A stretch of DNA of 64,000 nt, taken from the NCBI GenBank assembly GCA_036023115.1, contig JAYKKT010000090.1:33030001-33094000 (forward strand), written 5' to 3'. Below the pieces are notes generated by a model. The model did not search any database. It saw only the letters and a list, made by a program, of their open reading frames with translations, and was not told where the DNA came from. Shown here one piece after another: positions 22,975 to 35,355 of the stretch (positions are counted from its first letter, which is position 1; each line of letters starts with the position of its first letter). Source of the stretch: Brasenia schreberi. Its lineage: Eukaryota; Streptophyta; Magnoliopsida; Nymphaeales; Cabombaceae. Position numbers and translations under genes: made by a program.

Positions 22975-23227
22975 ATAAATACTCGTAAAATGGCTTTTTT
23001 AAATCATTTTCCTCCCCAAGGTAAATATTGAGATTTGAGGTGAATGAATAGCTCATTTTCTTTTTTTAGAGTTTTTCACAAAGTTAGTAGGTGAATGAAA
23101 ATACATTTTATTTAGAGTATTTAAGGATATATATATATATATATTATATATATCTTGCAATTCGGTTCAGGTTAACTAATAAAAGAAATATGATCCTTTG
23201 TGAGCATGTTCAAGGAAGTTTCTCAAG

Positions 23228-24080
23228 CAAGAGAAAATAAGCTTATGTTGAATATGGGGTTTTTCGTGCACACTCTCTCACACAAAGAAACTTACAACAT
23301 ATAACTATAAATCAAGTTAATAAGCATTGCAGCGGTAACACTAAGCCAGCACCACAAGATGGACCTTAATCGGATGGTAGTTATCAGACTTGCTTAATCA
23401 GAAAGATCACTTGAACTTTAATGAAAATGCCGTACATATTTCACTGCTCATGCGCTTCCTGATACTGTAGTTGAGCCATTTTTAGAATCCTTATGATAGG
23501 CAACTGAAACAGGTTCTTGCTAATGCAAATAGAGGTTTGAGCGTAAAGGTGTCCTCATTTTACCTGAGGAAATTGAATTATCTCGACCCTACAAAATGTA
23601 ATAACTCTTAATAGTTATAATAAAGCTTCTAACTTGTCTCTCTAACTTTAATACAAGGAACTGTAAATAAATTAAGCATATATGTGTTATTCAATTAAGC
23701 AGCTTGAAGATGATCCCCTTACTGATCTCTCCATCCCTCTTTAATCTGTTTCAGATCCTAATGACAAAAACTTTTATGCTTAACATTAACATCATGGTAA
23801 ACATTCTATCCCAATTCCATAAGGTCTGCTACATCAGGATTCAACATACTGTATATGGTACGGTAAACAGAAAATTTGTTTCTAACAAAGGCATATTCAC
23901 AACCAGCAAACCAGCATAACGATGAGCATAACTAGGATAAAGCCCTTTTTGTTTTCAGAGAATTTTACAGGAAATACTTATATTCAACATAAGCTTATTT
24001 TCTCTTGTACTTCAATAACTCCCATATTGGCAGTAAAGATATTCTCCTCCTCATTTTCAACATAAGCTTATTTTCTCTTG
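23228..24080. repeat. Perfect 28-bp inverted repeat with an extra arm copy
   Basis: The arm caagagaaaataagcttatg... at 23228-23255 recurs exactly as its reverse complement at 23980-24007. A 25-bp part of that right arm occurs again at 24056-24080. It could be the termini of a small DNA transposon; I see no clear target duplication. Confidence 0.6.
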
Positions 24081-27019
24081 TTCAAAGCCTGTGGGGTTTT
24101 TCAGCTCTTCTACTGGCCCTACTTGAAAAAAAAAACTAAGTACAAAATGAATATTAGAAAAATGATGAGGTTTTCTGGTGAAGAGCTGAGTGCGACCACC
24201 CTTTCTAAAATGTTTAGTTTAAAAGAGTATTAATGCTAGGGATGTCAATTGTGGTTTGCATCCAAAGTCAAGCTTGCGGAAATTGACATGCCTAATTTGT
24301 AGACTAAGGTATTAGAAATACATACAGCACTGCGGATGAGCCGGGTAGTCTATTTGCCTCTTAGAATTGCTTCACTATAATGGTTACCTTTAAAAATGAT
24401 TATCTATTATACATACATACGTATGCATAATATATCTTTTAAATTGGATGATCTTCCTAAAACATCTTCTTCGATCTTTGAGATCACTGTGAACTGTGAA
24501 GATGTGAATAGTGTATTAAATACAATATAGAAAAATACAACGATTCTTTCAATTCAAACCTCTATTATTATTAATCTCAAGAAAAATATTACAATTATAT
24601 GAATAAAGAGAGCGATTTAAATGTATAATGTCTTTCGGTGTATGATTGTTCAATCTCATTGAGATGATGAGAAAAGTAAGTTTAACAGTTATGTTTTATT
24701 ACCTCGACGTATTTAGAACTACCTCTATGTATATAAAATGGAATGTGTGTTGATAGCTTTCTGATTTTAGCCGAACAGTTAAAAGATCTCTGAGAATGAT
24801 TTAGCACGATTTCTTTGTGCGTAAGGTCAAGAAGTTATCCAAGGAATGTTCAGGTTGGATTTAGTTATGCATCCCGGCAGCTCACCTGCTAAGAGAATCT
24901 CCGGAGTGAAGGAATTTCCGGACGGAGGGATCAACGGCAGCTCCGGCGGACAGAAGCACCCTTATGCATTCGCCGTTGCCGGATATCACAGCCAGAGCTA
25001 ACGCCGAAATCCCAAGGGCGTTCCGGCAATTCACGTCCGCACCAGCGTCAATCAGGGTGGATACGAACTGGGTCCGCTCGATCCTGCAGGCTGACCGGAG
25101 GAGCTTGGCCATCTGAGACGGCGTGCAGACAGACACCGCCTTCGCGAGAAGTACGGACGCGGACAACTCGTTCAGATGCCGGTGTTCCAAGGAGATGATC
25201 GACCGGGCGGCGTCCTCGCCGGCAAAGGCTATGGGAATCGAGGCATCGTTGTAGACGTGGTTTCCGGGCTCGGAGAAGAGGGCGTGGAGCTGATCCTCGT
25301 CGGCTTTTCCGGTGGGGAGCATGGAACTCTTTATGGACAATTTGTCCTGGGGAAAGGAAAGAATGGGACGCTCTGCCCCGGACGGATTATCTACTGTGGT
25401 GGATAGGGAGAAGGTGGCGGAAGAGAGAGGAGGGATGATGGCTAATGGGGAGGGTTTGATGGTGAAGGCGTGGGGGTTGGTAATGCACATGGAGACAGCA
25501 ACGGACATGGTGTGCATCAGATTCTCCACCCGGAACTTCGCCGAGGAACGAGTTTGTCCGCGACGGAACAACAAGTTGAGCTCCTTCACGTCTGTCCGTA
25601 CCAGTCGATCCATGGCAATGCCTCTCTCTCTGTCTCTCTTTTCTCCTCTTTATCTCCCCTGAGACGGTAAAGAGCTCTCTCTTTGTAATGGCGGCTAAGA
25701 AAATAAGAAGGCGGGTTTTCTTTTCCAAACAGACTTTTTTCTTAATGGCTATTGTCAAACCAATCTTAATTCATCAGTATTGTCAAAGACACCCCTATAT
25801 GGTGTTGTTCGAGTGGGTTATCTATTGGACATTTTAAAATTCAATAACTATTCAGTTATGTAGGAACTTAATAAAAATATAATGAAATAATGGAATTACA
25901 AAATCAAAGGGTTCCGCCAAAAAGATAATAACTACTGTTGGTTAGATCAGATCAGGCAATTTAAGTGGCTTTTGGATTCTAACAATGCTAAGTTGAACAA
26001 ACGTAAATCTATCAATTTATTTGTTAATTGCAATTGGCAGCTAAATGTAGTTGACAAAACCAGAAAGCAGAACTGTATAATTCAGCCTTGGAGTTACGGG
26101 TCACTAGGAGTGTGTCTGATTCACGGTGCTAACCTCTTGGTGCTTAGATCCATGTTTGATTCATAATTGGTACTGAGTTTGGTTTTCATGAAAGCTGGAG
26201 ATATCAACATGAGAGAGAAGAAGGTATTTCTTTTTTTGTGTGAAGTGCTTGAGTCTAGTCGATTTGTTTTTCTCATGGGTGTCAAAGTTTTTTTTTACTC
26301 AAATTGAGTTTATGAAACTACAATCTCAATTAGCAATGAGTTTTGCGTTTGATGTATAACAAAACTTCAAAAATCAAGATCCAATTCTCTTAAAACATTG
26401 TATCAAACATACCTTAGGTTCACTTGATAAGTTAGTGGGGTGTGGACATGATACTTTCAAGTACTTTTCTTGAGTGAAACATTAGGATAGGCAAAGACTA
26501 ATGATCTAGCTAGCAGTGCAACTCATATATTTAACAAAATATGCCAATTCATCCATATATACCAAAAACAAAGGTTTTTTTTCTTGCTATAAGTATAAAG
26601 ATTGTTGTTTTTGGCATTGGCAATAAGAGATGGGTATATTTTGAAATAATCGAAATGAGCAGCGAGACGGTGGCGATAGGATGACGAAAGAAGTGGGCTT
26701 TCGCATCGTCACCGTTCATCTTGATGATCAAGGTGGCAGCTGAGTGGATCAGGTTCTTCTTTTCTCCAAAGCAGGTCCCATTTTATGATGGACGGTGGAT
26801 ATGGTTCCTATCTCACAAAACACAGTTATTGTTTTGTGCTTTGACGTATTGAATGAGGTTTGCCCTTGAAGAGAGGGAGTTGGTGAATCAAAATGAAGAC
26901 TTTGGTCCTGGAGTCAATCCTCACTCGTGGGCTTCTCACGCGTTGCCAATGTGAATGTCATTGACAATATGGAGATGTAAAAAGAAGGTATCGTTTCTTA
27001 GAAGCTTCTACGATCGAAG

Positions 27020-27075
27020 AAGATCATGAGTTCGATACCCAGGGTGTGCATGTTGTAGAGATATCTGCCAATCCG
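27020..27075 (+). mobile_element. SINE fragment (box B half)
   Basis: The motif gagttcgatacccagg then gtgtgcat matches the box B and following segment of the SINE family described at 48.8 and 41.3 kb. Box A and the tail are lost. Confidence 0.35.
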
Positions 27076-29769
27076 GTGGTCGAAAACTATAAAAAGAAAA
27101 AAAGAAAAATCAAGTCTTCTGTAAAACTTGCATATTGTAATTTGATGATTTAGGATTAAACTTTATAAAACTGAAGCTTTTGATTTGGATATAAAAGATG
27201 AGAAAAACCAATGAACACATACCGGCAGATGAGTCGGGAAGGCTTTTTACAATGATATGAAGCTGTAAAACAACGAATTTGATGGAAAGAATATTGTCGA
27301 GCAAAAAGAGACAGCCTGAGTGTGACGAGTGCCTTTCCTCGGGCATTCAAAGATGGCTTGTATAATTCCTAAACCACCTTCTGTTTGTGCTGGTCTTCTA
27401 TCTGCAATAGATACAGAACATCAGTTACTGATGTGTTCTGCGTTTCGGAAGATTCTGTATCTCATCGCAGACGACCGGTGAAAACCTTCTTGTGGTGGAT
27501 CATTGGATATCTTCAATGTGAATCTGGACGTCGTCACATCAATCTTAATGCTTTATTTAGTTGATATATGATTATGATCAATTACGGTTTCATGAATGAA
27601 ATCAAAGAACAAAAACGAACACCATTATGCACTTTCTCGTATAGTATTAGCGTTTAACTCCAAAAAGCAACATGTTTATCGTTCTTCCTTTGTGAGGCCT
27701 TCTTTTAATTTACAGTCAGTGCACCACCATGAAGACAGAAGCTTCAACATGCCACCCACATGAAAATCCAAATCCTCCCCTCTTCATTTACCAAATCAAT
27801 ATGAAGGAAGCTCCAGCTGGGGTCGATGGATTTGGCTTTGTTAATCGACAAGAAAGTTGTAAAGAATACCGGACCACATAGAGGGAATGTAGAATCCTTT
27901 GCTATCGTTATATTGAGAATTTATGGATTTTAATAAGAACTTATGCTCTTATTGAGAATTCGTGGGTGCGATTCGGGTAGCCAATAAATCTGTCCTCTTG
28001 TAAGCAACCCTGTATAAAATGAGTCTGACATACAATGCACCAGTCGCACAGTGAATGATTGTCATGCAAGTAGGATGATGTAGACATGGCTGGTTCCAGG
28101 TATACTCAATCAGATTGACGATTTGGAACCACCAATTCCAGTTAGCCAGAGACAAAGAACCTGGACGCAGTTGATTTGGATTTTGGTCTGGAACAGACAG
28201 TTTTGGTTCGTGCTTTAAACTGCGAAAAGGACGAAGACAAAAAAATCAGAAAAAATAATAAAAGATGGTCTTCAGTTCCAGATTACGGCCTCACAGAAAG
28301 CGAAACCGGACTCTGAACCAGGAGACAACTCCTCCCCTGGGATCAGTTCTGAGCCCTAATCGGGTTTGGCAGGTTTAATTTGCGACCGGTTCTCAGCCCG
28401 ATTCGGTTTCCATTAGAACTACCAGCAGCCGATGCATAATCGCGGGCTCTGTTAATAGCCCAAGGAATCCAAGGACTACACTTTTCAATATTTCAAGCTC
28501 TGGGTGGAGCCTTGGCATCAATCAGAAATCAAGTTGTAATAGGGAAAATGTCATTTTTATATAAAGGAAAAGGTCGTTTGAACAGCCATTGGTGGAAGGT
28601 GCAGTCCAACAAACTGAGTTGTAATAAATGCACAAGTAGTATAAAAAAATCACAACTGATGATTTACAAACAAAACTAAAGTATATGAAAAGGAAAAGTA
28701 ATACAAACTTATATATAAATATAAAAAAGATATGAGAACCCACAACAATTTCTTCTTTCTTGGCTACAAGAGGGAGGACCGAAGCCAAGTATCCACGCCT
28801 GGAGTATCGACCTCACGACCTTCATCTTCAGAGTAGACCTCCTCTCTCTCTCTCTCAGCATGAGGCAATGACAAGTCGTGACCCTCGCTCAAGGTGACTC
28901 AAATGGGAGCATCTTTCCTTCTGTTCCATACCTCTCACTATGATCACAACCAACGATATTCACTACTATCCATCGTTATCTTGTCATTTTTCTGCTCTAC
29001 ATCCAATGATCGTTGCCCTTTAGAGATGTTCACAGTAAACGACGTCTACGTATCGCAGCAATCGGGTCATTGTGGCATTGATTTGACAAGCATTGGCTTT
29101 CTTCTACAGAGGGCAGTCATAATCTTAACTCTGCGTTGTATCACCACTCCATGTTATCACATTAGCATGTTCGCAAACTGATTCTTAATTGTCTACGTGT
29201 GTGCTTCTATTTTTGACTTAGGTCATGCAACTGTTATCGATTGCCTTGAAAATCCGTCATTAAGACTCCTGGTGAATGTGATAGTTGTTGTTAGTTTGCT
29301 TCTTCCTCACTGTTGAAGTTTGCGGGGGATACAATATTGTGTGGTTGGTGCCAGAAACTGCAGTCATTTTAGTGAATCCTTTAAATTGTGTGGAAAGTTT
29401 ATGTGCCAAACAGTAAGGGTGGGGAAAACCCACAAATGTTGAAAAAAAAGGGAAAGATCCTATAACCTTCGGAGTTTAGAAAGCTCTAAGGGTTTTCTAA
29501 TTACAAGAGTGAAGTTCATCGACTAAAATTTTTAAAATATACTGTAACTTTCTATCCAACCCATTGCATCTTGAAGAAAGAGTAAATGAATCTTCGATCG
29601 TGATAATGAGAGAGAGAGCCTCCACATCCTTTAAGAACCTTCCTCTTATGACTTCCATGAGTAACTTTTTCCTTTGAAAAAGTCGATAATAAGTTACGAA
29701 GATTAGGTCTATGCATGTGTCATGGTTTAAATGTTGTGCCTGAAGTATATAGTTAAGGTAGTTGACAAG

Positions 29770-30270
29770 TTGACTCGAGCTCAAGTATAGTCAAGCTCAA
29801 CATGACTAGATTATAGAATATTGAGCTTGAATTCACATGCTCAAGCTTGGCTCAAGCTAACCAAGCAACTCGAGCTCGGGTCATCGAGCTTGTGACCTCG
29901 AGTCACTCATGCTCGGCTTGTTGAACCCACGACTTTTTGAGCTTGATTGGCTAATGCCACTCAAGCCTTTGCTAAGTTCAAGCTTGTTGGACTGTCCTTA
30001 GCTATAAATGAACTCGTTCGCAACTTTTCTTATCTACAACCTTCCTCCAGCCTCTTCTTCTTGCTATTCTTCTACACTGTATTAAGCAAACCTCCATAAT
30101 TTAGTGCCCTTTCTCTACTTGACTCAGAGTGCCGAAGAGCTCGAGCTCAGCTCACTCCTTAGTGAAGCTTGGCTCAAACTCGCTTCGAGCTCAACAAGAA
30201 CAAGTTGAGTTGGAGCTATCACCCAGTCGATCTCAAGTAACTTGCGAGCAACTTGACTCACTTTCACCCC
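29770..30270. mobile_element. MITE-like block rich in gagctc/caagcttggctc
   Basis: The block is dense in tcgagctcaag and caagcttggctcaagc motifs on both strands. The left part has gacaagttgactcgagctc; the right part, read inward, has CAGGGGTGAAAGTGAGTCA. A CAGGGGTG terminus is common in hAT-type MITEs. No target duplication was found, and a related scrap lies at about 42955-43070. Confidence 0.35.
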
Positions 30271-30814
30271 TGATGTTCAGGGTTTAAGTTTATTAGTCAT
30301 TGGGCTGTCTTATAGGTGCGTCATGTCTTTCGTACTGCTGAATTCCTTCAATGATGGGTTGCGTACTATACGAATTCGTAAGATTGAGTTGATATGAATT
30401 CCTTCTCTCTCCTAAATACATAATTTTTTTGGTATATAATTTTGTATGAATATTTTTTTACCATTTCATTTGTTATATCAAAGATAGAAATTTAAATTAC
30501 TTTATATTTTATTTATAAGTACAACAGGAACGTTAATTCAAATCTCTATTGTTCACTTTAGAAATCAAATGATAGTTATATTTATGCAATATTATGTACC
30601 AAAAGATATTATGTATTTAAAATATTATATATATATTATTAATAGATAAATACATGTATATATATATATCCAAGTACTATATACAGTACATATATTAATT
30701 TATACATGTTGGTATATTGGAAAAACGATAGTTATCGGTGTCTACCTGGTGAAAACACAATCGATCGCCGGTTATTTTAGACGATGTACGCAACAAAGTG
30801 GCCAAGTTGCGGCT

Positions 30815-30925
30815 GTCAGTTTGCCCACCTGGCAGGGCTCTCAACTTACCTGTTATAGACCACAAGTTCGAATCCCAGAGCGTGCATATCCGGCTTCGGC
30901 CTCCCGTTGCGAGAAAAGAAGCGGC
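30815..30925 (+). mobile_element. tRNA-derived SINE copy
   Basis: A cacctggcagggctct segment is followed by box B agttcgaatccc, gcgtgcat and cggcttcggcctccc, ending in gagaaaag. The same first half occurs at 39265 and the same tail at 41340. Confidence 0.5.
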
Positions 30926-31800
30926 CAAGTCTACCCCTATCGTCATACACCCAATGAAAAAGCACAGTAACTAAAAGGTGATTTCCGTAATTTCAGATAT
31001 ATCTCTCTCCAGTACTCTCGGTTCAAAGACATCCCTCTTTCTGGGGTATTTGCTGGACTATCGCTGTAATGCAAGTAGACTCGTCCATCTTTCGACCTCA
31101 CAACACCGTTTTCTTTCTCTCTGTGCCACCATAAAGTAGAGAGATACGGCCATTTTCTTAGTACAACATAGAATCGTCCTTGACTTGGCAGGTTAGGGAT
31201 ATTCTGGGAAATAAGGAAAGAAGGCAAAGTGCATTTTCGTAACACCTTTACAGGAAAAAAAAGAGAGGAAAAGGCAAGGGCGGAGGAGGTGGTGCATTTG
31301 TCCTTTTCTGCCGCGCTCTCTCTCTATCTTTTGCGTTTGGCTTCGTCCGCACGCACCAACTTTTGTCTTCTTCTCTAAGGCATCAATGACTGAGCAAACC
31401 CAGTATTTAATTGGACAAATCGGTTAAGTAATCAATGCTTTCATTATGAGTGGAATAGTCATGGACCCAAAACTCTTCGCGGTTTCCCTTTTTCTACGTT
31501 ATATCGTTTACCATCTTCGTCATTACATTTTTAAATGAAAGATTCTTGCTTCAGCTTTATCAAAAAGGAAAAGGAGAGGTTTTTCCTGCAGATTTTTCAA
31601 AGATTTTCAAAGAAAGCCTCTACATGTATGTGTATATCTTGTTTTTTATTGATCGGTGTTTATTTTCTTTGAGGCTTTGGAGATGGGGGGAGGAAAGAGT
31701 CGTCCGCGGGCCCTTCGTTTTGAGCCGCCGTGTTTGTCGTGACTCACTCAATGAGTCACCACTCTTCACTTCTGCAATTTAGTGTTTGAACCCCACCCCC

Positions 31801-32118
31801 TCTCTCTCCTTTATCTTGGTTTAAAACCCAAAACGACGTTGGTGGGTGCTGTTTGAACTGAGTTTTCGTCTGGTTGGAGCGACAGTTCAGCTCTTCTTTG
31901 GCCAGAATCAAGGAGCTGAGCTACAGCTCAGAGACATTGATCGGGCCATATCCACCACCGTCCCATACTAAGGGAGGTTGTGTTTCTGTCTCTCTCTATC
32001 TAGATGGATAGAGTCTGTGGGGATTGGGTTCTTAGTTTTGATCTCGGTTTCTCCTGAAGCATGAAAGGAGAGGATTTTTGGTTACTGGAGGTTGTTCTTT
32101 AGCCTCGGTGATTCAATT
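31801..32118 (+). promoter_or_regulatory. Probable 5' UTR/leader of GID1
   Basis: CT-rich sequence (tctctctcc at about 31801, repeated at about 31988-32000) leads up to the GID1 start codon. Short upstream ATGs occur (32004, 32061). I cannot place a transcription start. Confidence 0.35.
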
Positions 32119-33672
32119 ATGGCAGGAAGCAACGATGTGTCCCTCAATGACGCGAAGGTAGTGTTTTTTCCTTGTTCCATTCCGTTGCTTCCTACAGATT
32201 AGTCTCCCACAGTCCACTCTCTTTTGATTTGTTATTGATAGTAATCTTGATTATTTGACGTTTGGGTTTTCATGGGAAATTCTTCTGAATTGTGTTGCTT
32301 CGGTCGGGTTGAGGCGAAATCCAACGGTTTTTGCGATGGGTCTGTGGATTGTTTATGTCAAAAATGAAACCATTCTATTGTTGTATTCGATGCGTTTAGG
32401 GACCGGTGAATATTTGGGGAACTTTGGTCTCTCTTTTCTATTTTTGTCTTCTGTTCTCCTTTTGGTAGAACAATTGTGGGTCGTGACTGAGAGTACAAAC
32501 AGGTTTTCTAGGCCGAGATCATTAATTCTTTGGTGTACTCAGAGAGAGAGAGAGAGAGAGTTGTTCATTACTTATTCTTTTTTTTCTTAAACCCTTCTTG
32601 ATTGCTATTAAATTCATGGAACTCGTATGCCATTTTGGTGTTCAGAAGTTTGGTTCCTCTTATGCAGATGGTGGTTCCACTGAATACATGGGTTTTGATA
32701 TCTAATTTCAAGTTAGCATACAATCTTCTCCGTCGCCCTGATGGAACATTCAATCGGCATTTAGCAGAGTTCCTTGACAGGAAAGTTCCTGCAAATGCCA
32801 CTGCAGTTGATGGCGTCTACTCCTTTGATGTGATAGTTGAGCGTTCAACCAACCTCCTTAGTCGGGTTTACCGGCCGGCCATTGATAATCATGCAGCTGC
32901 AGCACCTACCACTGCACCATTCGAGCCTGTGCCAAGTGATACTATTGTCCCCGTGATCATCTTCTTTCATGGTGGGAGCTTTGCTCACTCTTCTGCAAAT
33001 AGTTCCATTTATGACACATTGTGCCGACGGCTGGTCACCTTCTGCAAGGCAGTTGTTGTCTCCGTGAACTACCGCCGATCGCCCGAGCACCGATACCCTT
33101 GTGCTTATGATGATGGATGGGCAGCATTGGAGTGGGTGAATTCTAGGCCATGGCTGAAAACTGGCAAGGACTCCAAGGTCAACATTTTCTTGGCCGGAGA
33201 CAGTTCGGGCGGCAACATTGCACACCATGTCGCTCTCAGAGCTGCACAATCCGGGATTCAGCTTGCCGGTAACATACTGCTCAATCCCATGTTTGGTGGT
33301 GAGAAGAGAACCGAGTCCGAGAAGAAGTTAGATGGGAAGTACTTTGTGACCATTCAGGACAGGGACTGGTATTGGAGAGCGTTCCTCCCGGAGGGCGCTA
33401 ATCGAGACCATCTGGCATGCAATCCGTTCGGGCCCAATGGTGTGAGCCTGAAGGGATTGCCGTTCCCGAAAAGCCTTGTAGTTGTTCCAGGCCTTGACCT
33501 TATCCATGACTGGCAGTTAGCCTATGTAGAGGGGCTCAAGAGGGAAGGGAAGGATGTGAAACTAATGTATCTGGAGCAAGTAACAATTGGCTTCTACTTT
33601 CTTCCGAACACAGAGCATTTCTATGGCTTAATGGAGGAAATCAAGAACTTTGTGAGTTCCAACAGCTCATAA
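32119..33672 (+). CDS. GID1: Gibberellin receptor GID1
   Basis: Two exons, 32119-32157 (MAGSNDVSLNDAK) and 32668-33672, with gtagtg/tatgcag borders, give 347 residues; family members are about 345. The protein is a nuclear/cytosolic soluble receptor of the hormone-sensitive-lipase fold. With bioactive gibberellin bound, its N-terminal lid (VVPLNTWVLISNFKLAYNLLRRPDGTFNR) captures DELLA repressors for SCF-mediated destruction. HGGS (114-117), GDSSGG (190-195, Ser192) and Asp290 in PGLDLIHDW are kept. The catalytic His of the esterase family is replaced: the aligned site in TIGFY is Ile320, as expected for a receptor that does not hydrolyse. The short first exon and single phase-0 intron match the usual GID1 gene. 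The second exon frame is open into the intron, but the splice site sets the true junction. The gene appears intact. Confidence 0.95.
32158..32667 (+). other. GID1 intron
   Basis: A 510-bp intron with AAG|gtagtg donor and cttatgcag|ATG acceptor. It contains a (GA)n microsatellite at about 32540-32560. Confidence 0.9.
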
Positions 33673-35355
33673 GCTGAACCTCCAGACCTCCATAACCAGA
33701 TCAGAAGCTTGACACTGTTTTTCAGCATTCTTCCTTTCTTTTGCCTTTGTTGTAAGTGTTGATGTGCAGCTGAAGAGTAGTTATGCTGTCTTTGTTGGTG
33801 TTGCAAGGCACATCGTTAAAGTTACTTGTTAACGTTTTCTTTTTCCTTTTGGGGCTATGGAGCCGGTTGAGGTGGGATTGGTAGTAAATGTTAAGGTAGA
33901 AGGAGAGGTCCACACAAGATATCTTGCTGATTCACGGTAGGCTTCGCGGATCTGGATTTTGAGGTAAGTACTTCCATATGAAACTCGCGACATCATGATT
34001 TGGTTGTTTGACTGTGTTACGACCTGTGAATCTGAAGAAAAGAGGCATGATGGATTGAAGAGACTGTTGAGAACCACCATGAGTGTCCATCTGACGGGCG
34101 CTGTGGAAGGTTAGAGGGCATATTGATGTCACAGTTCTGTTCAGCATATGAACGAGTCGCCGTTTGTGTTGATTCTCAACTAGCTGATTCAAGTTCTAAT
34201 GTAGTGTAGTCCATGGAAACATCCATGTTGTGGTGACTCTTAGATACTTTCTGTAGAAAACCTATAGATACCTATATATGGAAAATTCAGTAGTGTAATT
34301 TCCTCTCTTCAGATTCGCCCTCTCCATTAATATTGTTCTCGACCTCCATGCGAAATCATCTTTATTTTCCTTTCTACGTGATTATTTCCCTCGTGTTTGA
34401 TCCTTCTCTGTAACCAATGAAGCTAGAAAAGCTTTTCAGTATTTTTCAGGCCCCAAACTCTGCATAGATGAGGTATGTGGTGCAAGTGGCGCCTTCCAGC
34501 CATAAAAGGCCTGGGATGCCTTTGTATCATAAAGCATCTGATCGGATTTCAAGGACACAGGAAAGATGAGTGAATCAAAAAATAGTGGAAGAAAAGTGGT
34601 CTAGTTATCTGATGATGATCGCCATGCAGTGCCAACCTCAATTATCAGGTAAAAGTGTCCTCTCTTCCTGACAAAATTGGTTTTCTTTGCAGCTCGAAAC
34701 TGCAATTCTGGAGACAACATTCTCGCAACCAAAAGTATGCTGCATTTGCGCTGCTTATCACAGATTCTCCTGCAGATGAGATCCTAGCCATTCAGCTGAA
34801 TGCATGTTAAATGTTGAAATTCAGTCAAACGGAGAATTAGGGTTTAAAATAGAACCTGACCACTTTATCATACTTTCAGTGTGACAGCCCCCACACAAAC
34901 TAAAGAGGGTACCTACAACTGAAACAATTCGGATAATTGGCATAACGATCGTCGGATCTGTTACTAGAAACGTACTTTATCCCAGATTGGTATTTTACTT
35001 GTATGAAGCTAATACCTAATTGGCAGAGGCATCCTCTTTACAGCTCATCTCGTGTACACACACACAGTCCTTGCGCATAGCTAACTGCATGACACCTAAG
35101 AACTAAAAGATGGAGCTAGCTCAAAAAGCAACAGAGACCTGCTTCACTGTAGGTCCACTCGATCAAGTCAATCAACATCAAAACGATGCCTTCTCCCCCA
35201 GACGGATTTAGTCGCAATTGAGATCGATATGGTTATATCATGTTTCTTCTCTCCCCCCAATAGAGACACATGCACACACTTTCTCTTTGGAACTCACATG
35301 ACCGCATTCGCATCAACTTTTTCTTTCGAACCATGGACACCTTATGTAAGCCTGC
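33673..35355. other. GID1 3' UTR and intergenic sequence
   Basis: No gene recognised. A cluster of short minus-strand open frames at 33.6-34.2 kb has no domain and overlaps the probable GID1 3' UTR. Confidence 0.5.

Larger units (their letters stand above)
17990..22979 (-). mobile_element. Old degraded Ty1-copia element with ataaa target duplication
   Basis: Minus-strand element at 17995-22974, flanked by ataaa (17990-17994 and 22975-22979). The 5' LTR is 22552-22974 and the 3' LTR survives only as its terminal part, 17995-about 18165. A tRNA-Met primer site (tatcagagc on the minus strand) adjoins the 5' LTR near 22535-22545. Between them lie broken pieces, in minus-strand order: gag (about 21240-20830), a zinc knuckle (about 20690), protease with DTG (about 20530), integrase (20016-19429) and RT with LYVDDILLTG (18659-18447). 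RNase H and the U3 of the 3' LTR are deleted at about 18170-18230. Many stops show it is ancient compared with the copy at 4-9 kb. Confidence 0.88.
17575..24885 (-). other. Intron of the VAPYRIN-LIKE gene, 7.3 kb
   Basis: The splice borders conserve the reading frame (phase 2, Arg codon split). It contains a 76-87-bp tandem repeat next to the acceptor, a degraded copia element (17995-22974) and an inverted-repeat structure (23228-24080). The remainder (24081-24885) is AT-rich with nothing recognised. Confidence 0.75.
16900..25613 (-). pseudogene. MSP-ankyrin protein of the VAPYRIN-LIKE family, decaying
   Basis: Exon 1 (25613-24886) starts MDRLVRTDVKELNLLF and encodes an N-terminal major sperm protein (VAP-type) domain of roughly 120 residues, with NLMHTMSVAVS, IIPPLS and SSMLPTGKADEDQLHALFS. 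The first ankyrin repeats follow (DAGADVNCRNALGISALALA). The donor AGCAG|gtgagc and acceptor tctatcag|GGTGGATG (17574) join in frame across a 7.3-kb intron. Exon 2 continues with ankyrin repeats (GRTPLHLCAIHGNLDTL, NGWTPLHYAAAKGHLDTV). Near 17175 the frame shifts by one base: SVDARDQNGWAPL is in another frame, and that frame stops at 17074-17076. Downstream to about 16900, a degraded ankyrin-like trace (GDEGLLDYAFEASHANT) remains. Family members carry several more repeats. They are cytosolic adaptors binding membrane partners through the MSP domain; true VAPYRIN serves arbuscular mycorrhiza. The N-terminus here fits the VAPYRIN-LIKE branch better than VAPYRIN itself. Confidence 0.75.
25614..31800. 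other. Gene-free interval between the VAPYRIN-LIKE and GID1 genes
   Basis: 25614-25760 is the presumed promoter/5' UTR of the minus-strand gene, with CT/GA-rich tracts near 25620-25680. The rest has only short, domainless open frames. Recognisable pieces are SINE scraps at about 27020-27075 and 30815-30925, and a CTCGAGCTC-rich MITE-like block at 29770-30270. Confidence 0.5.

Noticed and set aside
30943..31245. 100-codon minus-strand open frame
   Set aside because: No domain, and adjacent to SINE debris; not enough support for a gene.
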